A DNA stretch of 9,274 bases from DASTPP01 sp035762175 (GTDB lineage: Bacteria > Myxococcota_A > Polyangia > Polyangiales > Polyangiaceae): contig DASTPP010000435.1 of assembly GCA_035762175.1 (NCBI GenBank), positions 1-9,274 on the forward strand. Direction: 5' to 3'. Every line of letters begins with the position of its first letter. Position 1 is the stretch's first letter. The notes below the pieces were generated by a model. The model did not search any database. It worked only from the letters and a program-made list of their open reading frames with translations, and had not been told where the DNA came from. Positions 1 through 5,565 of this stretch are shown one piece after another. Made by a program: the position numbers and the translations under genes.

Positions 1-294
1 CTCGAGCGGCTCGCCAGGCCGAAGCGGGCGCGCCGGGGCAAGCCCGCGCCCGAGCCACAGGCGGCGCCGGGCCTCGCCCTCCTGCCCGCCGTCGAGGGGC
101 CGGGGCGCTACGCCGTGCTCGGCTGGGACGAGCCGGTCGAGGTCCGGGCGACGCGCTACGTCGACCCCGACGGCCTGGTGCGCTACCGCGCGCACCTGCC
201 GGGCGGGTCGTACGTGGTCGTCCGCGAGCGCGAGGCCACCGAGGAGGAACTCGCCGAGGCGGCCGCGCAGGCGGCGAGGGAGCGGGCCCGGTGA
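1..294 (+). CDS. C-terminal end of an unrecognised protein (5' end outside window)
   Basis: Frame 1 is open from the first base to the TGA at 292-294, giving 97 codons with no start codon needed inside the window, so this is the tail of a longer gene. The visible part starts basic and proline/alanine-rich (about residues 1-30). It then shows a compact strand-like region (GRYAVLGWDEPVEVRATRY, then VDPDGLVRYRAHLPGGSYVV) and ends in a charged helix rich in Glu, Ala and Arg. Third codon positions are almost all G or C, as in the next genes. Its stop overlaps the GTG of the next gene by 4 bases, so it belongs to the same operon. I do not recognise the family. Confidence 0.7.
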   Translation, partial: LERLARPKRARRGKPAPEPQAAPGLALLPAVEGPGRYAVLGWDEPVEVRATRYVDPDGLVRYRAHLPGGSYVVVREREATEEELAEAAAQAARERAR

Positions 295-1151
295 GCCCCC
301 CCTCGCTCGAGCGCCTTCGCGGCCGGCACGTCGTGCTCTCGGTCTCGGGCGGCGCCGACAGCGCCGCCACGTCGCTCTACCTGAAAGAGCTGGGCGTTGA
401 GCACGAGCGCGTCTTCGCCGACACGGGTTGGGAGCACCCGGCGACCTACGAGTATCTGCGCGGCGAACTGACGCGCGTCCTCGGCCCGATTCGCGAGGTC
501 TCGTCGGGCCTCACGCTGCCCGACCTCGTGCGCTCGAAAGCCATGTTCCCGTCGCGCGTGAAGCGCTTTTGCACGCTGGATCTCAAGGTGAAGCCGCTGG
601 CCGCTTACGTGCGCTCGCTCGACGCCGACGTCGTCAACGCCGTCGGCATCCGGGCCGCAGAGAGTCAGGCGAGGGCCAGGCTGCCCGAATGGGAGTGGAA
701 CGAGACGTTCGACTGTGACGTTTGGCGGCCGATCTTGTCGTGGTCGAAAAACGACGTCGTCGCCGCCCACAAGCGCCACGGCCTCGCGCCGAACCCGCTC
801 TACCTCCGCGGCTTCAGCCGCGTCGGCTGCTGGCCTTGCATCTTCGCCCAGAAGGAAGAGATACGGAGGTTCGCCGAACTTGACCCTGCGCGCGTTGACG
901 AGATTCGCTCGCTCGAAGGCGAGCTGACGCGGGCCGCCCAGGGCCGGCGCGGGCCGCAGGAGGTGCGCTCGTTCTTTCAGGCGAAGGGCGATCGGACCGA
1001 AAGGCAATGGCCCATCGATCGCGTCGTCGCCTGGGCGCGCGACGTGGCCGAGACCGCGGCCGCCTCGCGAGGTGGCCGGCAGCTCGAGATGTTCGCGCCA
1101 CAAGACGACGGGTGCGTGCGCTGGGGCATGTGTGAAGGGGGCAAGCCTTGA
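291..1151 (+). CDS. PAPS-reductase-family PP-loop ATPase/sulfotransferase-like protein (phage type)
   Basis: A 286-residue protein of the phosphoadenosine-phosphosulfate reductase family (PP-loop ATP pyrophosphatase fold; DndC and phage PAPS-reductase-like proteins belong here). Seen: the PP-loop SGGADS at residues 19-24, the second nucleotide-site motif DTGWEHP at 44-50, RFCT with Cys94 followed by LKVKP, VGIRAAES at 118-125, and VGCWPCI with Cys180 and Cys183. Cys94 plus the CxxC pair are candidate iron-sulfur or zinc ligands, as in DndC-like members. Family members activate or reduce sulfate, or transfer sulfur to DNA or tRNA; which applies here is unknown. The lack of any sulfate-assimilation or dnd neighbours argues against both classical roles. 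It starts with GTG inside the stop of the upstream gene and ends in a TTGA overlap with the RusA-like gene, so it is co-translated within a recombination-type module. Confidence 0.88.
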   Translation: MSPPSLERLRGRHVVLSVSGGADSAATSLYLKELGVEHERVFADTGWEHPATYEYLRGELTRVLGPIREVSSGLTLPDLVRSKAMFPSRVKRFCTLDLKVKPLAAYVRSLDADVVNAVGIRAAESQARARLPEWEWNETFDCDVWRPILSWSKNDVVAAHKRHGLAPNPLYLRGFSRVGCWPCIFAQKEEIRRFAELDPARVDEIRSLEGELTRAAQGRRGPQEVRSFFQAKGDRTERQWPIDRVVAWARDVAETAAASRGGRQLEMFAPQDDGCVRWGMCEGGKP

Positions 1152-1648
1152 CCGCTCGGCATGCCTTCCCCGAGCCCGCGCCGGCGCTCGCCGAGCAACT
1201 CGACCACGTGCTCGCGTCCGTGCTGCACCGCTGCCCCCGCCTCGTCGTCGACCTGCCCGGCCCGCCCCGGCCGAAGGAGCGCCCGCGAGCCTACGTCGAC
1301 GACGCCGGCCGGGCGCGGGTGCGCACGCCCAAGGCGACCAAGGGCTACGAGGGGCACGTGCGCCGGGTGGCGGGCCTCGTCGCGCTCGCCCGCGGCTGGC
1401 CCGCCGGGGGCTGGGAGGCCCCCGGCGTGCGCTACGTCGTGCGGGCCGAGGTGGTCGCGGAGAGCGACCTCTCGGACCTCGACAACGTCATCAAGGCGGC
1501 GATCGACGGGCTCGAGGGGCCCGTGCTGCCGAACGACCGGCGCGTCTTGGCGGTCGTCGCGTTCAAGCGCGTCGCGGGCCCGGCCGAGCGGCCGCGGGCG
1601 ACGCTGACCATCTGGGCCTTGGGCCCCACGGGAGAGAAGCAACCATGA
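1148..1648 (+). CDS. RusA-like Holliday junction resolvase
   Basis: A 166-residue protein of the RusA endodeoxyribonuclease family, phage and prophage enzymes that cut Holliday junctions during recombination and replication. Seen: the N-terminal GPPRPKERPRAYV segment at 38-50 (RusA proteins have a Pro-x-Pro-Lys-x-Arg-Pro-Arg stretch here), and the acidic core SDLDN at 109-113 followed by IKAAIDGLEG. The later Asp130 lies in PNDRR. The pattern D110-x-D112-N-x-x-K116 ... D130 matches the spacing of the catalytic Asp/Asp/Lys/Asp set of E. coli RusA (70, 72, 76, 91). An N-terminal extension of about 30 residues precedes the core, so the true start could be further downstream. The TTG at 1148 is chosen because it makes the same 4-base stop/start overlap seen at the other junctions of this operon. 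The stop overlaps the ATG of the next gene (ATGA). Confidence 0.9.
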   Translation: MTARHAFPEPAPALAEQLDHVLASVLHRCPRLVVDLPGPPRPKERPRAYVDDAGRARVRTPKATKGYEGHVRRVAGLVALARGWPAGGWEAPGVRYVVRAEVVAESDLSDLDNVIKAAIDGLEGPVLPNDRRVLAVVAFKRVAGPAERPRATLTIWALGPTGEKQP

Positions 1649-2496
1649 GAAACGTCGAGCTCTGCGCCTGCCCGACCATCGGCGCGTTCGTCGAGCGCCA
1701 GGTCACCTACTACTGCTCGACGTGCGGCAAGGCGGTGCCCGACCCGGACGACCCGACCCGGCCGGCGATGGCCGGTCGCTTCGATGGGGCCCATGGCGGC
1801 AAGGTGCTGCGCGTCGTGCGGGTCGACGAAGGCCCGGCCCCCGAGGCCGGGCCGAGCCTCTACGGGCCCTGCTCGCAGGGGTGCGGCAGGAAGGCCGAGC
1901 GCTCGGGCTACGTGACGGCGCTCGGCGTCTTCTGCGAATGCGGCGGGCTCTTCGCGGGGGTCCAGATCAACCCGCCGCCCGCGCTCGACAGGGCTGACCC
2001 ACTCGCCGGTGCCCGCCAAGCGCTCGCGGCGCCTTGCCCCGGCCCGAGCGGCCCCCCGCACGTGCTCGGCCCGCTCGGCACGAACGGCTGGCGGTGCTCG
2101 GGCTGCGGCCTGACCCTCAACGAAGAGACGCTGCGGGCGCTCGGCGTCCTCGTCAAGCGGGTCGAGCCGAAGCCGCCCGAGCCCGCGAAGGCCGAGCCGC
2201 CCCGCCCCCACGCCGGGCCCGGGTGGTGCGCGTGCAACAGCCCCCGGCCCGAGCCGCACGACCCCGACGACGAGGGCAGGCCGGGCCTGTGCCGCTGCGG
2301 CGGCCTCGTGAGGCCGGCCTCGTGCTGGTGCCACACCCCCGGGGTCAAGCCGTGCCCGCTGCCGGCGGTCACCGACCTGCGAGGCGGCTTCCCGCTGCTC
2401 TACGCCGTCAAGAAAATCACCGAGCACCCCGCCCACGTCGCCCGGCTCGCGGCGCGCCTCGTGGTGCTCGCCGGCGAAGGGGGCGGGGCGCCGTGA
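1645..2496 (+). CDS. Multi-zinc-ribbon, cysteine-rich protein of unknown function
   Basis: A 283-residue protein with 18 cysteines, nearly all arranged as CxC or CxxC/CxxxC knuckles. They lie at residues 7/9, 24/27, 76/80, 97/99, 131 (with His139), 151/154, 195/197, 216/218 and 227/229, with a last Cys at 237. The knuckles pair naturally into four or five four-ligand zinc-ribbon-like units: 7-27, 76-99, 131-154, 195-218, and perhaps 227-237. Proline- and charge-rich linkers separate them (about 100-130 and 171-193). A cysteine-free helical C-terminus follows (about 245-283). Such knuckle arrays usually bind nucleic acid or protein, but no named family is recognised. The ATG overlaps the RusA-like stop (ATGA) and the TGA overlaps the next GTG. 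The longer upstream reading frame from 1072 is rejected because it overlaps two clear genes. Confidence 0.8.
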   Translation: MRNVELCACPTIGAFVERQVTYYCSTCGKAVPDPDDPTRPAMAGRFDGAHGGKVLRVVRVDEGPAPEAGPSLYGPCSQGCGRKAERSGYVTALGVFCECGGLFAGVQINPPPALDRADPLAGARQALAAPCPGPSGPPHVLGPLGTNGWRCSGCGLTLNEETLRALGVLVKRVEPKPPEPAKAEPPRPHAGPGWCACNSPRPEPHDPDDEGRPGLCRCGGLVRPASCWCHTPGVKPCPLPAVTDLRGGFPLLYAVKKITEHPAHVARLAARLVVLAGEGGGAP

Positions 2497-3194
2497 GCTA
2501 CGACAGCCTCCTGCCCGAGCTCGAGGCGGCCGAGCTGCGTAGCTATTTCGCCGGCGGCGGGAGCGAGCTCGGCCTGCGCTCGTCGCTCGGCGCCCAGCTC
2601 GAGCGCGCCGAGGCGCGAAAGCCCCCCAAGGGCGGCCCCCGGGGCTCCCGAGCCGTCACGCTCCACCCCGCCCGCTCGCCCTCCTACCCCGACCTCGCCG
2701 ACCGGATGGGCGAGGCGGCGGTCGACTGGCTTCGGGTCGACAAGCGCCTCAAGGCGGCGGGCCCTCGGGCCCGCCGGGTGCTCGAGGCGCTCCACGGCCC
2801 CGAGGCGACGCTCGAGCCGATCCTGCCCCTCTACGGGGCGCTCGGGCGGGTCATGCTGCTCACCAAGGCGAGCGGCGACGCCACGGCCGGCGTGCTGCGC
2901 CAGGCCGACGAAGAGGGCCGCAAGGCGCGCCTCTACAAGCGCGACGCCGACGCGCACGGCGGCTGCCTCGAGTCGGCCCGCTGGCTCGCCGAGGTCCGAA
3001 CCGAGGCGCGCGAGCTCGCCACCTGGGCCGAGATGGCGTACGCCGCGACTCGCCCGCCGAAGGGGCAGGGCGAGGGCGGGCCCGACGAGCGCGAGGCCGA
3101 GCGGCGCGCCCACTACGCGGGGCGCGTCGACGAGCACAGGCGCGTGGTCTTTTCGACGCCGTCGGCGAAGCGGGCGGCCGGGGGCGGGCGCTAG
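2493..3194 (+). CDS. Helical protein of unknown function, last gene of the operon
   Basis: A 233-residue, mostly helical protein. Residues about 20-60 are basic and Pro/Gly-rich. The central part (about 67-125) has amphipathic helices around DWLRVDKRLKAAGPRARRVL and a hydrophobic PLYGALGRVMLL segment. The C-terminal third is rich in Glu, Arg and Ala with a probable coiled-coil character. The central VDKRL...RRVLEALHG pattern faintly recalls sigma-like or late-gene regulators of phages, but this is a weak impression and I would not transfer a function. The GTG start overlaps the TGA of the zinc-ribbon gene. The frame ends at a TAG (3192-3194) after which the same frame stays coding-like (see 3195-3298), so the protein may once have been longer. 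Confidence 0.72.
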   Translation: MSYDSLLPELEAAELRSYFAGGGSELGLRSSLGAQLERAEARKPPKGGPRGSRAVTLHPARSPSYPDLADRMGEAAVDWLRVDKRLKAAGPRARRVLEALHGPEATLEPILPLYGALGRVMLLTKASGDATAGVLRQADEEGRKARLYKRDADAHGGCLESARWLAEVRTEARELATWAEMAYAATRPPKGQGEGGPDEREAERRAHYAGRVDEHRRVVFSTPSAKRAAGGGR

Positions 3195-3298
3195 CGGGCG
3201 CACCTCGCCGAGCTGCTCGCGCGCGAGGCCGTCTCGGGCGTCCGGCTCGAGCGGCAGGCGCCCGACGCCTACACCGACCGGCCCGCCATCACGACGCT
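3195..3298 (+). pseudogene. In-frame coding-like remnant after the TAG, cut off by the minus-strand HEPN gene
   Basis: Directly after TAG 3192-3194 the same frame continues with strict G/C third positions (AHLAELLAREAVSG, then LERQAPDAYTDRPAITTLYP). There is no ATG, GTG or TTG after the stop to start a separate gene. The codon pattern fades as the sequence enters the antisense of the HEPN gene, and the frame stops at 3501-3503. This is best read as the tail of a disrupted phage gene: either the upstream gene gained a nonsense codon, or a different gene lost its start. Readthrough of the TAG cannot be excluded. Function unknown. Confidence 0.45.
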
Positions 3299-3898
3299 CT
3301 ACCCGCCGCCCGAGGGCTTACCCGCCGGGGCCGCCGGGGCCGCCGGGGCCGCCGGGGCCGCCTTGGGCCTGCCCGTGGTCAGATCTATTTGCGAGAAGAG
3401 GTCGAGCATGATGTGGGCCATGCGATCGACCTCGGGCGTGAACTGCGTGCGGAAGTACTCGCGCACGTCCGCGCAGCCCGCGTCCTTCGCCGCCTGCTCG
3501 TAGTTGCAGTGCATGAGCGTGTTGCGGATGGCGCAAATCTTTTCGATGCCGTCCTTCTGGTTGTCCCAAGGCACCTTGAACAGGCCGTTCAGGGTCGCCA
3601 GCTGCAGCAGCGTCGAGAGCGTCTCGCGCTGCTGGGCAGGCGCCTTGCCCTTCTTCCGCCTCTTGCCCTTCGCGGACGCCGGGGGCGCCGGCCGGATCTT
3701 GATGAGGTCGGCGTTCTTCGTGACGATGACGCGCGCGAAGCGTTCGATGACCAGGACCGCGAGCGCCCCCTCGGCGAACAGGAGGAGCTCACTGTGGTCT
3801 TTGCCCTCGGCGAACTTCGGCTGCTGGTTGTGCTCGCGCAGAATGTCCAGCTCGCGCGCCATCTCCCGTAGGTCCCTGTACTCTTCGCCGAAGGTCAT
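3299..3898 (-). CDS. HEPN-like domain protein, candidate RNase/defence gene
   Basis: A 199-residue minus-strand protein. It has an N-terminal helical region (1-60, with HSELLLFAEGALAVLVIERF at 35-54) and a basic, Pro-rich insert (70-90). A C-terminal helical half contains CAIRNTLMHCNYEQ. The Arg125-Asn-x-x-x-His130 motif fits the R-x4-6-H signature of HEPN domains, where a polar residue follows the Arg. Catalytic HEPN proteins are metal-independent RNases found in toxin-antitoxin, abortive-infection and CRISPR systems; activity here is inferred. No nucleotidyltransferase (MNT) antitoxin gene is adjacent. ATG 3896-3898 is preceded by a strong Shine-Dalgarno, GGAGGAG at 3903-3909. The gene is visibly less G/C-biased than its neighbours and is opposite in strand to the operon it follows, both signs of transfer. 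The last 20 residues are an Ala-Ala-Pro repeat tail. Confidence 0.8.
   Translation of the reverse strand: MTFGEEYRDLREMARELDILREHNQQPKFAEGKDHSELLLFAEGALAVLVIERFARVIVTKNADLIKIRPAPPASAKGKRRKKGKAPAQQRETLSTLLQLATLNGLFKVPWDNQKDGIEKICAIRNTLMHCNYEQAAKDAGCADVREYFRTQFTPEVDRMAHIMLDLFSQIDLTTGRPKAAPAAPAAPAAPAGKPSGGG
3322..3363. repeat. 9-bp tandem repeat (CCGCCGGGG x 4 plus partial)
   Basis: Four perfect head-to-tail copies of CCGCCGGGG at 3322-3357, plus a partial fifth. On the minus strand they encode the Ala-Ala-Pro tail of the HEPN-like protein. On the plus strand they continue the remnant frame as Gly-Ala-Ala. A unit length that is a multiple of three keeps either frame open when copy number changes by slippage. 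Confidence 0.9.
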
Positions 3899-3950
3899 GG
3901 TGCTCCTCCAGTTCTTTCTTACGAACGTGGGTTGATCGACTACGCGAAGT

Positions 3951-3970
3951 GTCGGTTCCGGCCGGTTCCG
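3951..3970. promoter_or_regulatory. 10-bp direct repeat, candidate operator of the HEPN-like gene
   Basis: GTCGGTTCCG is followed at once by GCCGGTTCCG, two copies differing in one base and spaced exactly one helical turn. They lie about 55 bases upstream of the HEPN-like start codon. Direct repeats in helical phase are a common form of regulator site. The assignment is inference only. Confidence 0.3.
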
Positions 3971-4107
3971 TGACGCGCGAATCGCCGCTTAGCGTGGCGG
4001 AGTTGCGGTTGCGAGGAATCGACAAGAGATGCGTTTCCCCAGCCATTTCAGGCCATCGGGCGCGCTCGCCCGTGCCGGGCCCACGTGGGGGCCACGAAAC
4101 GACGAAC

Positions 4108-4128
4108 GCCCCGCCCGCCCGGCGGGGC
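4108..4128 (-). terminator. Hairpin terminator, minus strand
   Basis: A perfect 8-bp stem (GCCCCGCC at 4108-4115 with GGCGGGGC at 4121-4128) closes a 5-base loop. Read on the minus strand it is followed by GTTCGTCGTTT, a T-rich tail. It lies about 120 bases downstream of the small minus-strand gene at 4252-4458 and would separate it from the HEPN-like gene. The tail matches those of two other hairpins in this window. Confidence 0.65.
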
Positions 4129-4251
4129 TTAAGGCTTCCGCCGTACCGGTCGTGTGTTCGGGGCAGGACGGCGGGCGACGCGCGCCGGTGGGTCGGTGCT
4201 CTCGTCGGCGCGGCGGCAGTGGGGGCGACGCGCCGGGACGAGCTGGGCGGC

Positions 4252-4458
4252 CTAGGCCCGCCCGGCCTCGACGATGGCCCAGCGCCGGCCGCGTTCGTCG
4301 AGCCAGGCGCCGACGCAGGGGGCGCCGGGGGCGAGCCGCACGAGGTGCAGCTCGAGCGCCACCCCGCCGAGCGGCGGCAGCTCGAGCACGCCGAGCAGGC
4401 GCGGCGAGGTCGGGTGGCGGAGGCGGGAGCGGGGGAACCAGCGGGGTCGGTGGGCCAT
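4252..4458 (-). CDS. Small 68-residue hypothetical protein
   Basis: ATG at 4456-4458 to TAG at 4252-4254. Nearly every third position is G or C and the composition is protein-like. A basic N-terminus (about 1-20) with Arg, Pro and Trp is followed by LGVLELPPLGG, VALELHLVRLAPG and GAWLDERGRRWAIVEAG, which look like a small beta-rich domain. No strong Shine-Dalgarno is seen; a weak GAAGG lies about 9 bases upstream. It is divergent from the C-type lectin lipoprotein gene across 87 bases, and a terminator sits downstream at 4108-4128. A much longer open frame covers it on this strand, but that frame runs antisense through the lectin gene and is not credible. Family not recognised. Confidence 0.55.
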   Translation of the reverse strand: MAHRPRWFPRSRLRHPTSPRLLGVLELPPLGGVALELHLVRLAPGAPCVGAWLDERGRRWAIVEAGRA

Positions 4459-4545
4459 GAGGGCCCTTCGGCCGGCGCCCGGCCCAGTTGCCTCAATTCG
4501 CGCCCCGAAGATCGACCTACCCCAGCCGTGGTAGCCTCGGCCGCC

Positions 4546-5391
4546 ATGAGCGGGCGGGTAGCGCGGCGGGCGGGGTGGTTGGTTGCCTGGGCGGCGTTCC
4601 TCGGCGCCGCCGGGTGTCAGGTGCTCTTCGGGGTCGATGTCGGCGCGCTCGGCCCCCAGGATGAAGGGGGCGCCGGGAGCGCCGGGGCGACGGCCGGAAT
4701 GGGGTCGACGCCGCAGCAAGGCGCGGGCGGTAGCACGGCAGCTTCGGGCGCCGGCGGCACGAACGGCACGGGCGGCGGCCCAGGGGGACAAGGCGGCGTC
4801 GGCGGCATCCTCGGTCCGGGTGGGCAAGGCGGTGCGGGCGGGTCGTCGGGCGCGGGCGGGCAGCCGTCGGCTACGTGTGACGCGAGCAAGGGCGAGTTCG
4901 GCAAGGCGAGCGCGCCCGGCTCGTGCTTCTTCATCCTGACCGAGGGCTCGAAGGCGATGCCGCCCGGCAACTCGCGCACCGAATGGAACTGGGACGAGGC
5001 CCGCGACGACTGCAACGCGCTCTCGTCGCAGCTCGCTTCGCTGGCGAGCGGGGCCGAGTTCGACGAGCTGCGTTCCTACCTGTTCGACGGCGGGGGTGAC
5101 CTGGGGGTCGACAGCGACGTATGGATCGGCGCGCGCACGGACGCGCCCGTGCCCGCGACGCCGCAAGAGCTCGCGTACCTGTTCACGTGGCAGAGCGGCG
5201 AACCCTGGACGTACCACACCTTCGGCGGGTGGTCCTGGCCCGACGGCGAGCCGGCCCTGAACCCCAACGATCTCGAGCGCTGCGTCGAGATGCGTCACCA
5301 GTTCGCGTTCGAGATGAACAACCGCACGTGCGAAGAGCGCCTGCGCTTCGTGCTCTGCGAGCGCGACACGACGGTGGCGCGCGGGCGCTGA
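4546..5391 (+). CDS. Predicted lipoprotein with C-type lectin domain
   Basis: 281 residues. A signal peptide with two Arg pairs and a hydrophobic stretch ends in a lipobox-like AAGC with Cys24, so the mature protein is probably lipidated. A flexible Gly/Ala/Ser linker follows (about 41-108), then a C-type lectin domain (about 111-273). Seen in the domain: WDEARDDC (Trp149 to Cys156), WIG at 193-195, DGEP at 233-236 followed by NPND, RCVEM with Cys246, NNRTC with Cys262, and FVLCE with Cys271. These match the classical pattern of helix-1 Cys, WIG core, an EPN-like loop, and the closing Cys pair. EPN-type loops with a following Asn/Asp usually bind calcium and mannose-type sugars; here the loop is atypical (EPALNPND), so ligand choice is open. 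Likely place: outer-membrane or cell-surface anchored. Linker and signal style resemble myxobacterial lipoproteins. No Shine-Dalgarno is evident before the ATG; the start is set by the signal peptide. Confidence 0.85.
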   Translation: MSGRVARRAGWLVAWAAFLGAAGCQVLFGVDVGALGPQDEGGAGSAGATAGMGSTPQQGAGGSTAASGAGGTNGTGGGPGGQGGVGGILGPGGQGGAGGSSGAGGQPSATCDASKGEFGKASAPGSCFFILTEGSKAMPPGNSRTEWNWDEARDDCNALSSQLASLASGAEFDELRSYLFDGGGDLGVDSDVWIGARTDAPVPATPQELAYLFTWQSGEPWTYHTFGGWSWPDGEPALNPNDLERCVEMRHQFAFEMNNRTCEERLRFVLCERDTTVARGR

Positions 5392-5410
5392 GCGGCTGGG
5401 GGCGCCCAAA

Positions 5411-5434
5411 CGCCGGCCGATGCGCGGGCCGGCG
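5411..5434 (+). terminator. GC-rich hairpin after the lectin gene
   Basis: CGCCGGCC at 5411-5418 pairs perfectly with GGCCGGCG at 5427-5434 over an 8-base loop, 19 bases after the lectin gene stop. There is no T-tract behind it (AACACTTA follows), so it may be a weak terminator or an mRNA-stabilising hairpin. Confidence 0.4.
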
Positions 5435-5441
5435 AACACTT

Positions 5442-5565
5442 AGCAACCGCCGGCGAGGCTGGCCGAAGGGAGGGCATGACGCCCCTTCTCCGCCGCCCCG
5501 ACCAGCAACCGCCGGCGAGGCTGGCCGAAGGGAGGGCATGACGCCCCTTCTCCGCCGCCCCGACC
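5442..5565. repeat. Perfect 62-bp tandem duplication over a translation start
   Basis: Copy 1 (5442-5503) and copy 2 (5504-5565) are identical base for base and directly adjacent. Each begins AGCAACCGCC and ends CCGCCCCGACC. Each copy contains the Shine-Dalgarno GAAGGGAGGG, the ATG and the first nine codons of the lipoprotein at 5538. Since 62 is not a multiple of three, the upstream copy is out of frame with the gene. The lack of any mismatch suggests a recent event, or an assembly artefact. Confidence 0.95.
5476..5541 (+). CDS. 21-codon leader ORF made by the duplication
   Basis: The upstream duplicate supplies ATG 5476 with its own GAAGGGAGGG site. It encodes MTPLLRRPD identical to the start of the lipoprotein, then runs out of frame through copy 2 and stops at TGA 5539-5541. 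That stop overlaps the lipoprotein ATG at 5538 (ATGA), so ribosomes finishing the leader could restart on the gene. It may alternatively compete for initiation or be a chance by-product. Translation is inferred, not shown. Confidence 0.45.
   Translation: MTPLLRRPDQQPPARLAEGRA

Larger units (their letters stand above)
3899..4251. other. Non-coding interval upstream of the HEPN-like gene
   Basis: 353 bases with no convincing gene; the open frames crossing it lack a consistent third-position bias. It holds the ribosome binding site of the HEPN-like gene, a 10-bp direct repeat at 3951-3970, a small imperfect inverted repeat at 3983-3999, and a hairpin terminator at 4108-4128. The part between about 3900 and 4060 is less G+C-rich than average, as expected for a promoter region of the minus-strand gene. 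I could not pick a convincing -35/-10 pair. Confidence 0.6.

Noticed and set aside
183..1103. Long minus-strand open frame (306 codons) opposite the PAPS-reductase-family gene
   Set aside because: It is antisense to a gene with clear conserved motifs; long antisense frames are expected at this G+C content.
1072..1644. N-terminal extension of the zinc-ribbon gene frame
   Set aside because: It would overlap the end of the PAPS-family gene and all of the RusA-like gene, is a low-complexity Arg/Ala/Pro sequence, and ATG 1645 fits the overlap pattern.
3322..3363. Regulatory repeat or iteron-like origin
   Set aside because: The 9-bp units are G/C-only, lie inside a coding tail and have no A+T-rich flank; simple slippage explains them.
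4873..5391. Diversity-generating retroelement target (C-type lectin fold with variable region)
   Set aside because: No reverse transcriptase or template repeat is in the window. The domain has the classical Cys/WIG/EPN-like pattern rather than the FGE-like fold of such targets, and adenine-rich codons are not concentrated.
4252..5439. 395-codon minus-strand frame
   Set aside because: Most of it is antisense to the C-type lectin gene; only its last 68 codons, from ATG 4458, look real.
5442..5565. CRISPR array or phage attachment repeat
   Set aside because: Only two directly adjacent copies with no spacer, and they contain a translation start; no cas gene or integrase is seen.
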